From assembly GCA_963822435.1 (NCBI GenBank), contig CAWGHN010000003.1, forward strand, positions 868,001 through 932,000: a stretch of 64,000 bases of DNA, in the 5' to 3' direction. Shown piece after piece: positions 9,008-19,209 of this stretch. The position numbers were made by a program, and so were the translations under genes. Origin of the DNA: JAUYQR01 sp963822435. GTDB lineage: Bacteria > Pseudomonadota > Alphaproteobacteria > Rhodobacterales > Rhodobacteraceae. Position 1 is the stretch's first letter; the number at the start of each line of letters is the position of its first letter. A model generated the notes under the pieces. That model did no database searches and was not told where the DNA came from. It saw only the letters and a program-made list of their open reading frames with translations.

Positions 9008-9406
9008 TCAGAGCCAATCGCGCAGGATCGGGATCAGTGGCAGGTCGGCGGGCGGCATCGGATAGTCGCGCAACGCGGACGGTTTGACCCAGGCGAGATT
9101 CTGGCCTTCGCGGCCGTGGACGATGCCTTGCCATTTGCGACAGGCAAAGAGCGGCATCAACAGGTGGAAATCGGGGTAGCTGTGGCTGGCGAAGGTCAGC
9201 GGTGCAAGGCAACTGGCCCAGGTGTCGATGCCAAGTTCTTCGTGCAACTCGCGGATCAGGGCGGCTTCGGGGGTTTCGCCGGGTTCGACCTTGCCGCCCG
9301 GAAATTCCCACAAGCCCGCCAGCGATTTGCCTTCCGGCCGCTGGGCCAGAAGCACGCGACCGTCGGGGTCGATCAGGGCGACGGCGGAGACGAGGATGAC
9401 CTTCAT
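9008..9406 (-). CDS. mutT: Nudix hydrolase MutT (8-oxo-dGTP diphosphatase type)
   Basis: MutT removes oxidised GTP nucleotides from the pool. The 132-residue protein contains a complete Nudix box beginning GGKVEPGETPEAALIRELHEEL, preceded by LLAQRPEGKSLAGLWEFPGG, the typical MutT lead-in, and a conserved SHSYPDFHL segment matching the 8-oxo-dGTP recognition region. Length is normal. It lies downstream of argJ in the same direction with 76 bases between, occupied by a hairpin repeat, a layout seen in related alphaproteobacteria. Confidence 0.93.
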   Translation of the reverse strand: MKVILVSAVALIDPDGRVLLAQRPEGKSLAGLWEFPGGKVEPGETPEAALIRELHEELGIDTWASCLAPLTFASHSYPDFHLLMPLFACRKWQGIVHGREGQNLAWVKPSALRDYPMPPADLPLIPILRDWL

Positions 9407-9426
9407 GCGATGCTCTTGTTGAAATG

Positions 9427-9479
9427 CCGGGGGGTTTCACACCCCCCGGACCCCCCGTGGGATACTTGTGCAAAGAGGA
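9427..9479 (+). repeat. Rhodobacteraceae-type intergenic hairpin repeat, copy 1
   Basis: CCGGGGGG-TTTCACA-CCCCCCGG forms a strong hairpin (9427-9449), followed by ACCCCCCGTGGGATACTTGTG and a purine tail AAAGAGGAAG. Nearly the same order of bases recurs at 49802-49850. Here it lies between mutT and argJ, both on the minus strand, so its orientation relative to genes is opposite to copy 2. Confidence 0.75.
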
Positions 9480-9482
9480 AGT

Positions 9483-10814
9483 TCAGGAGCGGTAGTCGGC
9501 GTTGATTTCAACGTAGCGGGAGGTGAGGTCGCAGGTCCAGACGCTGCGCTTTCCTGCGCCGAGACCCATGTCGACGTGGATCAGCAGTTCGGGCCTTTGC
9601 ATGTAAGCGGCGCCGTCGGCTTCTGTGTAGTCGGGGTTGCGCCAGCCGTTTGCCGCGACGAGGATGTCGCCGAAACGGATGGCGAGGCGGTCGCGATCAG
9701 CCTCGGCCCCGGATTTGCCGATGGCGGCGACGATACGGCCCCAGTTCGGGTCTTGCCCGGCGATCGCGGTTTTCACCAGGGGCGAGTTCGCGATGGCGAA
9801 GGCGGCTTTCGCCGCATCGGCGTTTGAGGCGGCGCCGGTAACGCGGACCTCGACCAGTTTGGTGGCGCCTTCACCGTCACGCACGACTTGCAGCGCGAGG
9901 TCGCGCATCACGCCGTGGAGCGCTGTTTCAAACGCCTTGGCGACCGGGCCTTTCACCTCGGCGGCCACGGATTTCCCGGTGGCGGCAAGAAGAAGCGTGT
10001 CGGAGGTGGAGGTGTCGCTGTCGACCGTGATCGAGTTGAAGGTGGCATCGACGTTGCGCGACAGCATCTTTTGCAGGGTGGCGGCAGAGATCCTTGCATC
10101 GGTGAAGATGTAGACCAGCATCGTCGCCATATCTGGCGCGATCATGCCGGAGCCCTTTGCGATGCCGGCGATGTGGATCGTGCCGCCTTCGCCCTGCACG
10201 GTGGCAGCGGCTCCTTTCGGGAAGGTATCTGTCGTCATCATCGCGTGGGCGGCCATTTCGATGGCGTCTTCGCGCAAGGTAGCGGCAAGGTCGGGGATCT
10301 TTGCGGTGATGCGGTCATGCGGCAGCGGTTCACCGATGACACCGGTGGAAGACGAGAACACGCGGGCGGCAGGGATGCCGAGCGCGGCGGCCACGCCGGA
10401 GGTGACGGCAGCGACGGCTTCATCGCCGACGCGGCCGGTGAAGGCGTTGGAATTGCCGGAGTTCACCACAATGGCGGCGCCAGAGCCGTCGGTCACCTTC
10501 ATCGCCAGTTTGGCCTGGCAATCGCGCACGCAGGCCGAGCGGGTGGTGGAGCGGGTGAACACCCCGGCCATCGCAGTGCCGGGGGCGAGGCGGACGAGCA
10601 TCACGTCCTTGCGGTTCTGGTAGCGAACACCAGCCTCGACGGCGGCAAATTCCACCCCGGCGATGGTGGGGAGGGCGGGAAAGCGGGCCGGGGCCAATGG
10701 CGAGACGGGCTTGGCCTTCGTCACCGGAGCGGGCGATGTATCGCCGCCCTCGGTCAGGACGCGCAGTTTCCTTTTCAGCGCCTTGGCCTTGGCCTTCCAG
10801 TCAGTCTTGCCCAT
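9483..10814 (-). CDS. argJ: Bifunctional ornithine acetyltransferase / N-acetylglutamate synthase
   Basis: ArgJ transfers acetyl groups from N-acetylornithine to glutamate, closing the cyclic arginine pathway. The precursor cuts itself before a conserved Thr; the segment IAPDMATMLVYIFTDA contains the Ala-Thr cleavage site. Other family blocks are GVFTRSTTRSACV, NSGNSNAFTG and DPNWGRIVAA. The protein is 443 residues, about 35 longer than usual at the N-terminus: MGKTDWKAKAKALKRKLRV is lysine-rich and precedes the normal beginning VSPLAPARFP. The start has a strong AAGGGGGG Shine-Dalgarno, so the extension appears real. Confidence 0.95.
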   Translation of the reverse strand: MGKTDWKAKAKALKRKLRVLTEGGDTSPAPVTKAKPVSPLAPARFPALPTIAGVEFAAVEAGVRYQNRKDVMLVRLAPGTAMAGVFTRSTTRSACVRDCQAKLAMKVTDGSGAAIVVNSGNSNAFTGRVGDEAVAAVTSGVAAALGIPAARVFSSSTGVIGEPLPHDRITAKIPDLAATLREDAIEMAAHAMMTTDTFPKGAAATVQGEGGTIHIAGIAKGSGMIAPDMATMLVYIFTDARISAATLQKMLSRNVDATFNSITVDSDTSTSDTLLLAATGKSVAAEVKGPVAKAFETALHGVMRDLALQVVRDGEGATKLVEVRVTGAASNADAAKAAFAIANSPLVKTAIAGQDPNWGRIVAAIGKSGAEADRDRLAIRFGDILVAANGWRNPDYTEADGAAYMQRPELLIHVDMGLGAGKRSVWTCDLTSRYVEINADYRS

Positions 10815-10853
10815 TCCCCCGCCCCCCTTGGTGCCCCGGATCAGTCAAACAGT

Positions 10854-11696
10854 TCAGTCGATCAGCGCGGTGTTCTTCAAAAGTGCCGGGTCGATTGCTT
10901 CGCCGGGCTTCGTCACGGTCGCGGCGGCGGTCAGTTCATCGACCTTGGCCTTGATCGCGGCGGATTCCAGTTCGGCGGCCAGTTCATCGCGCAGCTCGTC
11001 AAGCGTTGGTTTGGCGGCGACACGGGTCTCCTTGACGAGGATCAGGTGATAACCGAAATCCGATTTGATCGGGCCGGTAACCTCGCCAACCTTGGCGGCA
11101 ATCACGGCATCTTCAAACGGTTTCACCATCATGCCTAGGCCGAACCAGCCAAGATCGCCGCCATTGGCGCCCGAGCCGGTATCGGTGGAATTGGCCTTTG
11201 CGACGTCGGCAAAGGCGGCGCCGTCCGCGATTTCCTGTTTCAGGAGGTTTGCCTTTTCCTCGGTCTCGACCAGAATGTGCGAGGCGTTGTATTCGGTCTG
11301 GGGCGCGGCATCCTTGAAGCGCGCGTCATAGGCGGCTTGCAGCGCCTCATCGGTAACGGCGGTCTGCACGATGCCCTGGATCGCCACGCCGGAGACGTAG
11401 CCGCGACGGTCGTTTTCGATATTGGCGCTGTCGCGGGCCGACAGATCCTTGACCGACTGGGCCAGCGCTTCCTGCTGCACCAGCTGGTCGAGGATGCCCT
11501 TGAACAGCACATCGTCGGGCAGCGTCTGGTATTGTTCGGGCAGGGTTTCCTTCAGCGCGATCATGTGGCCGAGCGTGATATTGGTGCCGTTGACGGTGGC
11601 GACGACCGTGGCGGCGGTTTCACCTTCGGCCAAGGCGGGGGCTGCAAGGAACACGATTGCGGCAACCGAGGACCAGAATCCTGCGTATTTCATCAT
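10854..11696 (-). CDS. Periplasmic parvulin-type peptidyl-prolyl cis-trans isomerase
   Basis: A 280-residue secreted foldase. Residues 1-23 form a signal peptide ending in ALA. The central rotamase domain (about residues 135-225) has NASHILVETEEKANLLKQEI, GGDLGWFGLGMMVKPFEDA and KSDFGYHLILV, which are diagnostic of the SurA/PrsA/PpiC parvulin family. An N-terminal SurA-like helical region and a C-terminal helix flank it. It probably assists folding of exported proteins; its gene is divergent from secA, which fits. AGGAG lies 9 bases before the first of two adjacent ATG codons. Confidence 0.92.
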   Translation of the reverse strand: MMKYAGFWSSVAAIVFLAAPALAEGETAATVVATVNGTNITLGHMIALKETLPEQYQTLPDDVLFKGILDQLVQQEALAQSVKDLSARDSANIENDRRGYVSGVAIQGIVQTAVTDEALQAAYDARFKDAAPQTEYNASHILVETEEKANLLKQEIADGAAFADVAKANSTDTGSGANGGDLGWFGLGMMVKPFEDAVIAAKVGEVTGPIKSDFGYHLILVKETRVAAKPTLDELRDELAAELESAAIKAKVDELTAAATVTKPGEAIDPALLKNTALID

Positions 11697-11734
11697 TTCA
11701 CCATCTCCTGATCCGGGCCTTTGGCCGCGCGACG

Positions 11735-11763
11735 TTGACTATACCCGGCCTACCCCTTAAATC
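11735..11763 (+). promoter_or_regulatory. Sigma-70-type promoter for secA
   Basis: TTGACT (11735-11740) and TAAATC (11758-11763) with exactly 17 bases between. The start would be near 11770, giving a leader of about 110 bases. Confidence 0.6.
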
Positions 11764-11849
11764 GCGACAGTCGCGTGAGACAGGGCCGACCGGCTTTCTT
11801 CTTGGCTCTTCTATGGAAGGCAACGAGGACCGGCAAGTCCGGCAGCCAC

Positions 11850-11868
11850 ACGATGACGTAATCATCGT
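11850..11868 (+). other. Leader hairpin just upstream of the secA ribosome-binding site
   Basis: ACGATGA and TCATCGT form a perfect 7-bp stem with a five-base loop (CGTAA), six bases before the GGAG Shine-Dalgarno at 11874-11877. It could influence secA translation; there is no direct evidence. Confidence 0.4.
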
Positions 11869-11882
11869 CCCACGGAGAAAAC

Positions 11883-14618
<2,736 letters not shown>

Positions 14619-14637
14619 CGGCTGCGCGAATAAGGTC

Positions 14638-14665
14638 AAAAAGAGGCAAAGAGCGGCCTCTTTTT
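14638..14665 (+). terminator. Intrinsic terminator after secA
   Basis: AAAAAGAGGC (14638-14647) and GCCTCTTTTT (14656-14665) are perfectly complementary around an eight-base loop, with the T-run at the 3' side. Confidence 0.85.
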
Positions 14666-14778
14666 GGCATTATCGCGCAATCGGCGGTTCTTTGCTGGAA
14701 ACATTCCCCCGAAAGGACACGGGATCGCCCGCATTGGCGCCTACCCACGACGAGTACGATTCTATTCGCGGTGGAAGT

Positions 14779-15681
14779 ATGGACGTTAAGCGCAAAGCGA
14801 TGCGGGCGGGTGCGGTGTTGGCGGTTGCGCTGGCAGCGGGCCACCTTGTTCAGTCGATGAAGCATGGCGTGCCGGGGGCGTCCATCAACGCGGCGACCAG
14901 CGGTTCGATTGAACGGACGATCAAAGCGCCCGCCGAAGTGCCCCTGGTGCCCGCCTCGGCATCGCTGACAACGGGGTTTGGCGCGTCGGTTGACGAGGTG
15001 ACGGAGCTTGCCGCGCTGGCCGGCACGGCGGCACCCGAAGGGTGTGCAGCGAAAATCACGCTTGAGGTTGAGCCCGACGCCATCATCAACGCCGCGATCT
15101 CGACGCCCTGTGCCAAGGGCGAGCGGTTGGTGATCCGCCACGCCGGAATGAGCTTTGCCGCGCGCACCTCGGCAGACGGGATGCTGCGGGTTCGGCTGCC
15201 GGCATTGGAAACCGAAGCGATCGTTTCGGTGTTTCTGCCGGACAGCGAGGTTCTGGTGGGATCGGTCTATGTGCCTGACGTGGCCAATTTGCAGCGCTTT
15301 GGCCTGCAATGGACCGACAGCGATGTCTTCGACCTGCGGATCATGGAAGATGACAAGATTTTTGTCGGCGGGCGCTCCAACAGCGGGCGCGGCGGCGGCA
15401 CGAAGATCATGGCACTGGGCGACCGGTCGGTTGATCAGCCGATGTTTGCCGAGATCTACACCTATCCGGCCAACCCCGCTGCCAGTGTCGAGGTCGTTGT
15501 TGAACTTGCCATCACCTCGGAAACCTGTGGCCGGGTGATTCAGGCAGACTCGATCCTGGCCGAGTATGGGACGGTCACAGTCGAGGCGCGCAAGGTACAA
15601 CTGCCGGATTGTGGGCAGGCCGGGGACATTCTGGTGTTGAAGAATCTTTCGCCGGACGTGAAGATCGCCGTCTCGAATTGA
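14779..15681 (+). CDS. Uncharacterised secreted or membrane-anchored protein
   Basis: A 300-residue protein I do not recognise. It begins MDVKRKAMRAGAVLAVALAAGHLVQ, a signal peptide or N-terminal anchor. The rest is beta-rich, without obvious repeats; three or four cysteines are spread along it (GCAAK, TPCAKGE, SETCGRV, PDCGQ). No catalytic motif is visible. The ATG at 14779 follows GGTGGAAG; a longer open frame starts inside secA and is not credible. Twelve bases separate it from the PstS-like/OmpA gene, so they are probably co-transcribed and may work together in the periplasm. Downstream of the secA terminator. Confidence 0.7.
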   Translation: MDVKRKAMRAGAVLAVALAAGHLVQSMKHGVPGASINAATSGSIERTIKAPAEVPLVPASASLTTGFGASVDEVTELAALAGTAAPEGCAAKITLEVEPDAIINAAISTPCAKGERLVIRHAGMSFAARTSADGMLRVRLPALETEAIVSVFLPDSEVLVGSVYVPDVANLQRFGLQWTDSDVFDLRIMEDDKIFVGGRSNSGRGGGTKIMALGDRSVDQPMFAEIYTYPANPAASVEVVVELAITSETCGRVIQADSILAEYGTVTVEARKVQLPDCGQAGDILVLKNLSPDVKIAVSN

Positions 15682-15693
15682 GGCAGGCGTGTC

Positions 15694-17208
15694 ATGGGTT
15701 GGACGATTGGGCGCGCGGCGATTTTCGCCGCGTTTCTTGTTGCTGAAGCGGCCGCCGCGCAGGACGTGACCCTTGTGGCCCGTGAGGGCAGCATCGTGCT
15801 GACCGGCACGCTTGTGGGTTTCGACGGCGAGTTCTACCGGATCGACACGTCTTACGGCATGCTGACGGTGGACGGGCAAGGCGTAATCTGCGAAGGCCCC
15901 GCCTGCCCGGATCTGATCGCGCCCAAGGCTTTGATCCGGTTCACCGGGTCGCCCGATGCGGGGGCCTCCTTGCTGCCCGCCCTGCTGCAACGCTTTGCCG
16001 AGGCGCGCGGGCTTTTGTTCGAGCCGCTGGAGACGGTGGGCTTTGCCGCCGTGATCCGCGACCCGAAAACCGGCAAGGTCTTGGCAGAGTTGAGCTTTAC
16101 TGCCGCCATGCCGGATCAGGCGACGGCGGCGCTGGGCGACGGGCGCGCCGATCTGATTGTCGGTTCGCGGCCGGAAAAGCCGTTCGGTTCGCGGGCGCTG
16201 GCCTATGATGCGCTGGTTCCCGTGGTGGCGACCGACAACCCGACTCCCGAGATTTCGACCGCCGATCTGGCGCGGATCTTGGCGGGCGAGGTGGACAATT
16301 GGGCCGAGGTCGGCGGGCCGGACATGCCGATCGTGCTGCACGCACTGGCGCCTGAAACTGATCTGCAACGCGCCCTCACCGACCGGTTGGGCCTGCCGAT
16401 CGTGGTCGACCAAGCACATCCGGATCTGGCGGAGTTGGCCGAAGCGGTGGCGAAAGACCCTTGGGCGCTGGCGATCACCGGCCGCGCCGAGGTGGGTAGA
16501 ACACGCATCCTGACGCTGACCGACAGTTGCGGGTTTCCGCTGTTGCCGACACCACTTGCAGTGAAGGCCGAGGATTATCCGCTGTCGCTGCCGATCTTCT
16601 TGCTGACGCCGCCGCGCCGCCTGCCGCTGATGGCGCGCGAGTTTCTGGAGTTCGTCGCCTCGCCTGAGGCGCAGTCGGTTGTTGCGACTGCGGGTTATGT
16701 AGACCGATCAGCCTCGCGGCAGGCGATGACGGCAGACGGGATGCGGTTGATCAACGCGATTCAGGGGGCGGGCGACGACATCACGCTGGCTGATCTGAAG
16801 CGGCTGGTCGGGTTGATGGACGGGGCGGACAGGCTGTCGCTGACCTTTCGGTTCGAGGACGGGTCATCGACACTGGACGCGCAGTCGCAGACGAACCTCA
16901 GCGATCTGGCGCAACTGATCGCCTCGGGGCAGTTTCGTAACGAGGAGATGGTGCTGGCGGGGTTTTCCGATGGCTCGGGTGCCGCCGAGGCCAATCTGGC
17001 GCTGTCGGTGGAGCGGGCGGCACGGGTGGCGCAGGAATTGGCGGTGGTGGCGCCCGACCTTGGCGCCGATGCCCTGCCGCGCGTGGAAGGCTTTGGCGAA
17101 GCGCTGCCGATGGCGTGTGACGAAACGGCGGCAGGGCGGCATTTGAACCGGCGGGTGGAGGTGTGGCTGGTGCCGCGCTTTACAGATACCCCTGCGAGCG
17201 GAAACTAA
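15694..17208 (+). CDS. Periplasmic substrate-binding-like protein fused to an OmpA peptidoglycan-binding domain
   Basis: A 504-residue fusion. Residues 1-22 are a signal peptide (AAAAQ at the end). A short beta-rich region follows, then about residues 90-345 resemble the PstS-like PBP fold: LSTADLARILAGEVDNW-like text (ISTADLARILAGEVDNWAEVGG) and LLTPPRRLPLMAREFLEFVASPEAQ are typical of phosphate-binding-like proteins. About residues 385-495 form an OmpA/MotB domain (LTFRFEDGSSTLDAQSQTNL, FSDGSGAAEANLALSVERA, FGEALPMACDETAAGRHLNRRVEV). It should be tethered to peptidoglycan. No transporter genes are adjacent, so a sensor or scaffold role is as likely as uptake. Its 3' end overlaps convergent radC by 29 bases. 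Confidence 0.8.
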   Translation: MGWTIGRAAIFAAFLVAEAAAAQDVTLVAREGSIVLTGTLVGFDGEFYRIDTSYGMLTVDGQGVICEGPACPDLIAPKALIRFTGSPDAGASLLPALLQRFAEARGLLFEPLETVGFAAVIRDPKTGKVLAELSFTAAMPDQATAALGDGRADLIVGSRPEKPFGSRALAYDALVPVVATDNPTPEISTADLARILAGEVDNWAEVGGPDMPIVLHALAPETDLQRALTDRLGLPIVVDQAHPDLAELAEAVAKDPWALAITGRAEVGRTRILTLTDSCGFPLLPTPLAVKAEDYPLSLPIFLLTPPRRLPLMAREFLEFVASPEAQSVVATAGYVDRSASRQAMTADGMRLINAIQGAGDDITLADLKRLVGLMDGADRLSLTFRFEDGSSTLDAQSQTNLSDLAQLIASGQFRNEEMVLAGFSDGSGAAEANLALSVERAARVAQELAVVAPDLGADALPRVEGFGEALPMACDETAAGRHLNRRVEVWLVPRFTDTPASGN

Positions 17209-17944
17209 GCTCGCGCGATTTGCCGATGATCAGGTGGTCGTGCAGCGTAAGGCCAAGGGCGTGACATGCTTCAACGATCTGGTTCGTCATCGAAAGGTCG
17301 GCGTCTGAGGGCGTGGGGTCGCCCGACGGGTGATTATGCACTAGGATCAGCGCCGAGGCGTTGAGTTCAAGTGCGCGTTTCACCACCTCGCGCGGGTAGA
17401 CGGGGACGTGATCGACGGTGCCGCGCGCCTGTTCTTCGTCGGCGATCAAAACGTTCTTGCGGTCAAGGAACAGGATGCGGAACTGCTCGGTTTCGCGGTG
17501 CGCCATCGTGGTATGGCAATAATCCAGCAGTGCATCCCACGACGACAAGAGCGGACGATGCAGCACGCGGGCGCGCATCAGGCGCTGCGACGCGGCTTCG
17601 ACCAATTTAAGTTCCAGCACCACGGCATCGCCTACGCCCTTCACCATCGTCAGGCGGGCAGGGGCTGCTGACACCACGCGGTTGAAGTCGCCGAAGGTGT
17701 CGAGGAGGAGCCGCGCAAGGGGCTTTACGTCCTGGCGGGGAATGGCGCGGAACAGGACCAGTTCAAGGAGTTCGTAGTCCGGCATCGCCTGTGCGCCCCC
17801 TTCCATGAACCGGTCACGGAGGCGTTTGCGGTGATCTGCGATGTACGAGGGAAGACGGTCAGGGACGGCGGCCAGAGTGGCCTCATCCTCGGCCCGGTCG
17901 GGCGTGAAAAGCGGCAAGGGGGGTTCATGGAGGGCGCGCGACAT
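17180..17944 (-). CDS. radC: RadC/YeeS-family JAB (JAMM) domain protein
   Basis: A 254-residue protein with an N-terminal UPF0758 helix-hairpin-helix-like region (LLELVLFRAIPRQDVKPLARLLL; MVKGVGDAVVLELKLVEA) and a C-terminal JAB domain. The metal-binding motif is complete: HNHPSGDPTPSDAD at residues 203-216, which provides the two His, Ser and Asp ligands. Despite the name, a role in DNA repair is disputed and its substrate is unknown. The gene ends inside the convergent OmpA-fusion gene (29-base overlap). Confidence 0.92.
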   Translation of the reverse strand: MSRALHEPPLPLFTPDRAEDEATLAAVPDRLPSYIADHRKRLRDRFMEGGAQAMPDYELLELVLFRAIPRQDVKPLARLLLDTFGDFNRVVSAAPARLTMVKGVGDAVVLELKLVEAASQRLMRARVLHRPLLSSWDALLDYCHTTMAHRETEQFRILFLDRKNVLIADEEQARGTVDHVPVYPREVVKRALELNASALILVHNHPSGDPTPSDADLSMTNQIVEACHALGLTLHDHLIIGKSRELSFRSQGYL

Positions 17945-17986
17945 GGAGTGACTGTCGCGCGCCTTGGTGAAGAAAGCGTAAACGCC

Positions 17987-19138
17987 TTAGTTCTTCATTC
18001 CGTCCCAAAAGCCCTTCACCTTCGAGAAGAAGGAAGAGCCTTCAGGGTTGTTCTCTTCGCTGAGCTTTTCGAATTCCCGCAGAAGTTCGCGCTGGCGCGA
18101 GGTCAGGTTGACCGGGGTTTCGACCGCAAGCTCGATCACCATGTCGCCGGTGCCGCCGCCACGAAGGGCGGGCATGCCCTTGCCGCGCAGGCGCATCTGC
18201 TTGCCGGTTTGCGCGCCGGCAGGCACCTTCACGCGGGCCTTGCCGCCGTCGATGGTTGGCACCTCGACCTCGCCGCCGAGGGCAGCAGACGGCATCGAGA
18301 TCGGCACGCGGCAGAACAGGTGCACGCCGTCACGCTGGAAGATCGCGTGGTCCTTCACTTCGATGAAGATGTAAAGATCGCCGTTCGGCCCGCCGCGAAG
18401 GCCAGCCTCGCCTTCGCCGGCAAGGCGGATGCGGGTGCCGGTTTCCACCCCTTGCGGGATGTTCACGGAAAGCGAGCGTTCGCGTTCGGTGCGGCCCTGG
18501 CCGCCGCAGGTGCGGCAGGGGTTCTTGATGATCTGACCCATGCCGTTGCACTGCGGGCAGGTGCGTTCGACGGTAAAGAAGCCCTGCTGCGCGCGGACCT
18601 TGCCCATGCCCGAACAGGTCGGGCAAGTGACGGGTTCGGCCCCGCCTTCGGCGCCCGATCCGTGGCACACCTCGCACTGCACCGAGGTCGGCACGACGAT
18701 GGTTTTCTGAACGCCGGCAAAGGCTTCCTCAAGGCTTACGCGCAAGTTGTAGCGCAGGTCGGAGCCACGCTGGGCGCGCGACCGCCCGCCACCACCACCG
18801 CCGCGGCCACCCATGAAATCGCCGAACAGATCCTCGAACACGTCGGAAAACGCGCTGGCGAAATCACCCTGCCCATAGGCCGGATTGCCGCGCGGTCCGC
18901 CGCCCATGCCACCCTCAAAGGCGGCGTGGCCATAGCGATCATAGGCGGCCTTGCGGTCGGGATCTTTCAGAACATCGTAGGCCTCGCTGATCTCTTTGAA
19001 CTGAGCCTCGGCCTGTGGATTGTCGGAGTTGCGGTCGGGGTGAAGTTCCTTGGCCTTCTTGCGATAGGCCTTCTTCAGTTCCTCGGCTGAGGACCCCTTG
19101 GCGACGCCGAGCACGTCGTAGAAATCGCGTTTTGCCAC
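17987..19138 (-). CDS. dnaJ: Chaperone DnaJ (Hsp40)
   Basis: DnaJ delivers substrates to DnaK and stimulates its ATPase. The 383-residue protein has the J domain with HPD (KELHPDRNSDNP), a Gly-rich stretch (GGRGGGGGGRSRAQRG), the four CxxCxGxG zinc repeats (CEVCHGSGAEGG, CPTCSGMG, CPQCNGMGQ, CRTCGGQG) and C-terminal substrate-binding domains. The start is GTG at 19138 with a GGGGG Shine-Dalgarno eight bases upstream. It follows dnaK after 71 bases that contain an 11-bp hairpin. Confidence 0.97.
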   Translation of the reverse strand: MAKRDFYDVLGVAKGSSAEELKKAYRKKAKELHPDRNSDNPQAEAQFKEISEAYDVLKDPDRKAAYDRYGHAAFEGGMGGGPRGNPAYGQGDFASAFSDVFEDLFGDFMGGRGGGGGGRSRAQRGSDLRYNLRVSLEEAFAGVQKTIVVPTSVQCEVCHGSGAEGGAEPVTCPTCSGMGKVRAQQGFFTVERTCPQCNGMGQIIKNPCRTCGGQGRTERERSLSVNIPQGVETGTRIRLAGEGEAGLRGGPNGDLYIFIEVKDHAIFQRDGVHLFCRVPISMPSAALGGEVEVPTIDGGKARVKVPAGAQTGKQMRLRGKGMPALRGGGTGDMVIELAVETPVNLTSRQRELLREFEKLSEENNPEGSSFFSKVKGFWDGMKN

Positions 19139-19165
19139 GGCAAAACCCCCTGCTCAGAACCGGGA

Positions 19166-19191
19166 GGGGCGGTCTGTTACCAGACCGCCCC
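19166..19191 (-). other. Hairpin between dnaK and dnaJ
   Basis: GGGGCGGTCTG and CAGACCGCCCC form a perfect 11-bp stem with a TTAC loop. No T-run follows on the minus strand, so it is probably a partial terminator, mRNA stabiliser or processing site that sets the dnaK to dnaJ ratio. Confidence 0.6.
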
Positions 19192-19209
19192 GTTTCGGTT
19201 CATGCGGCG

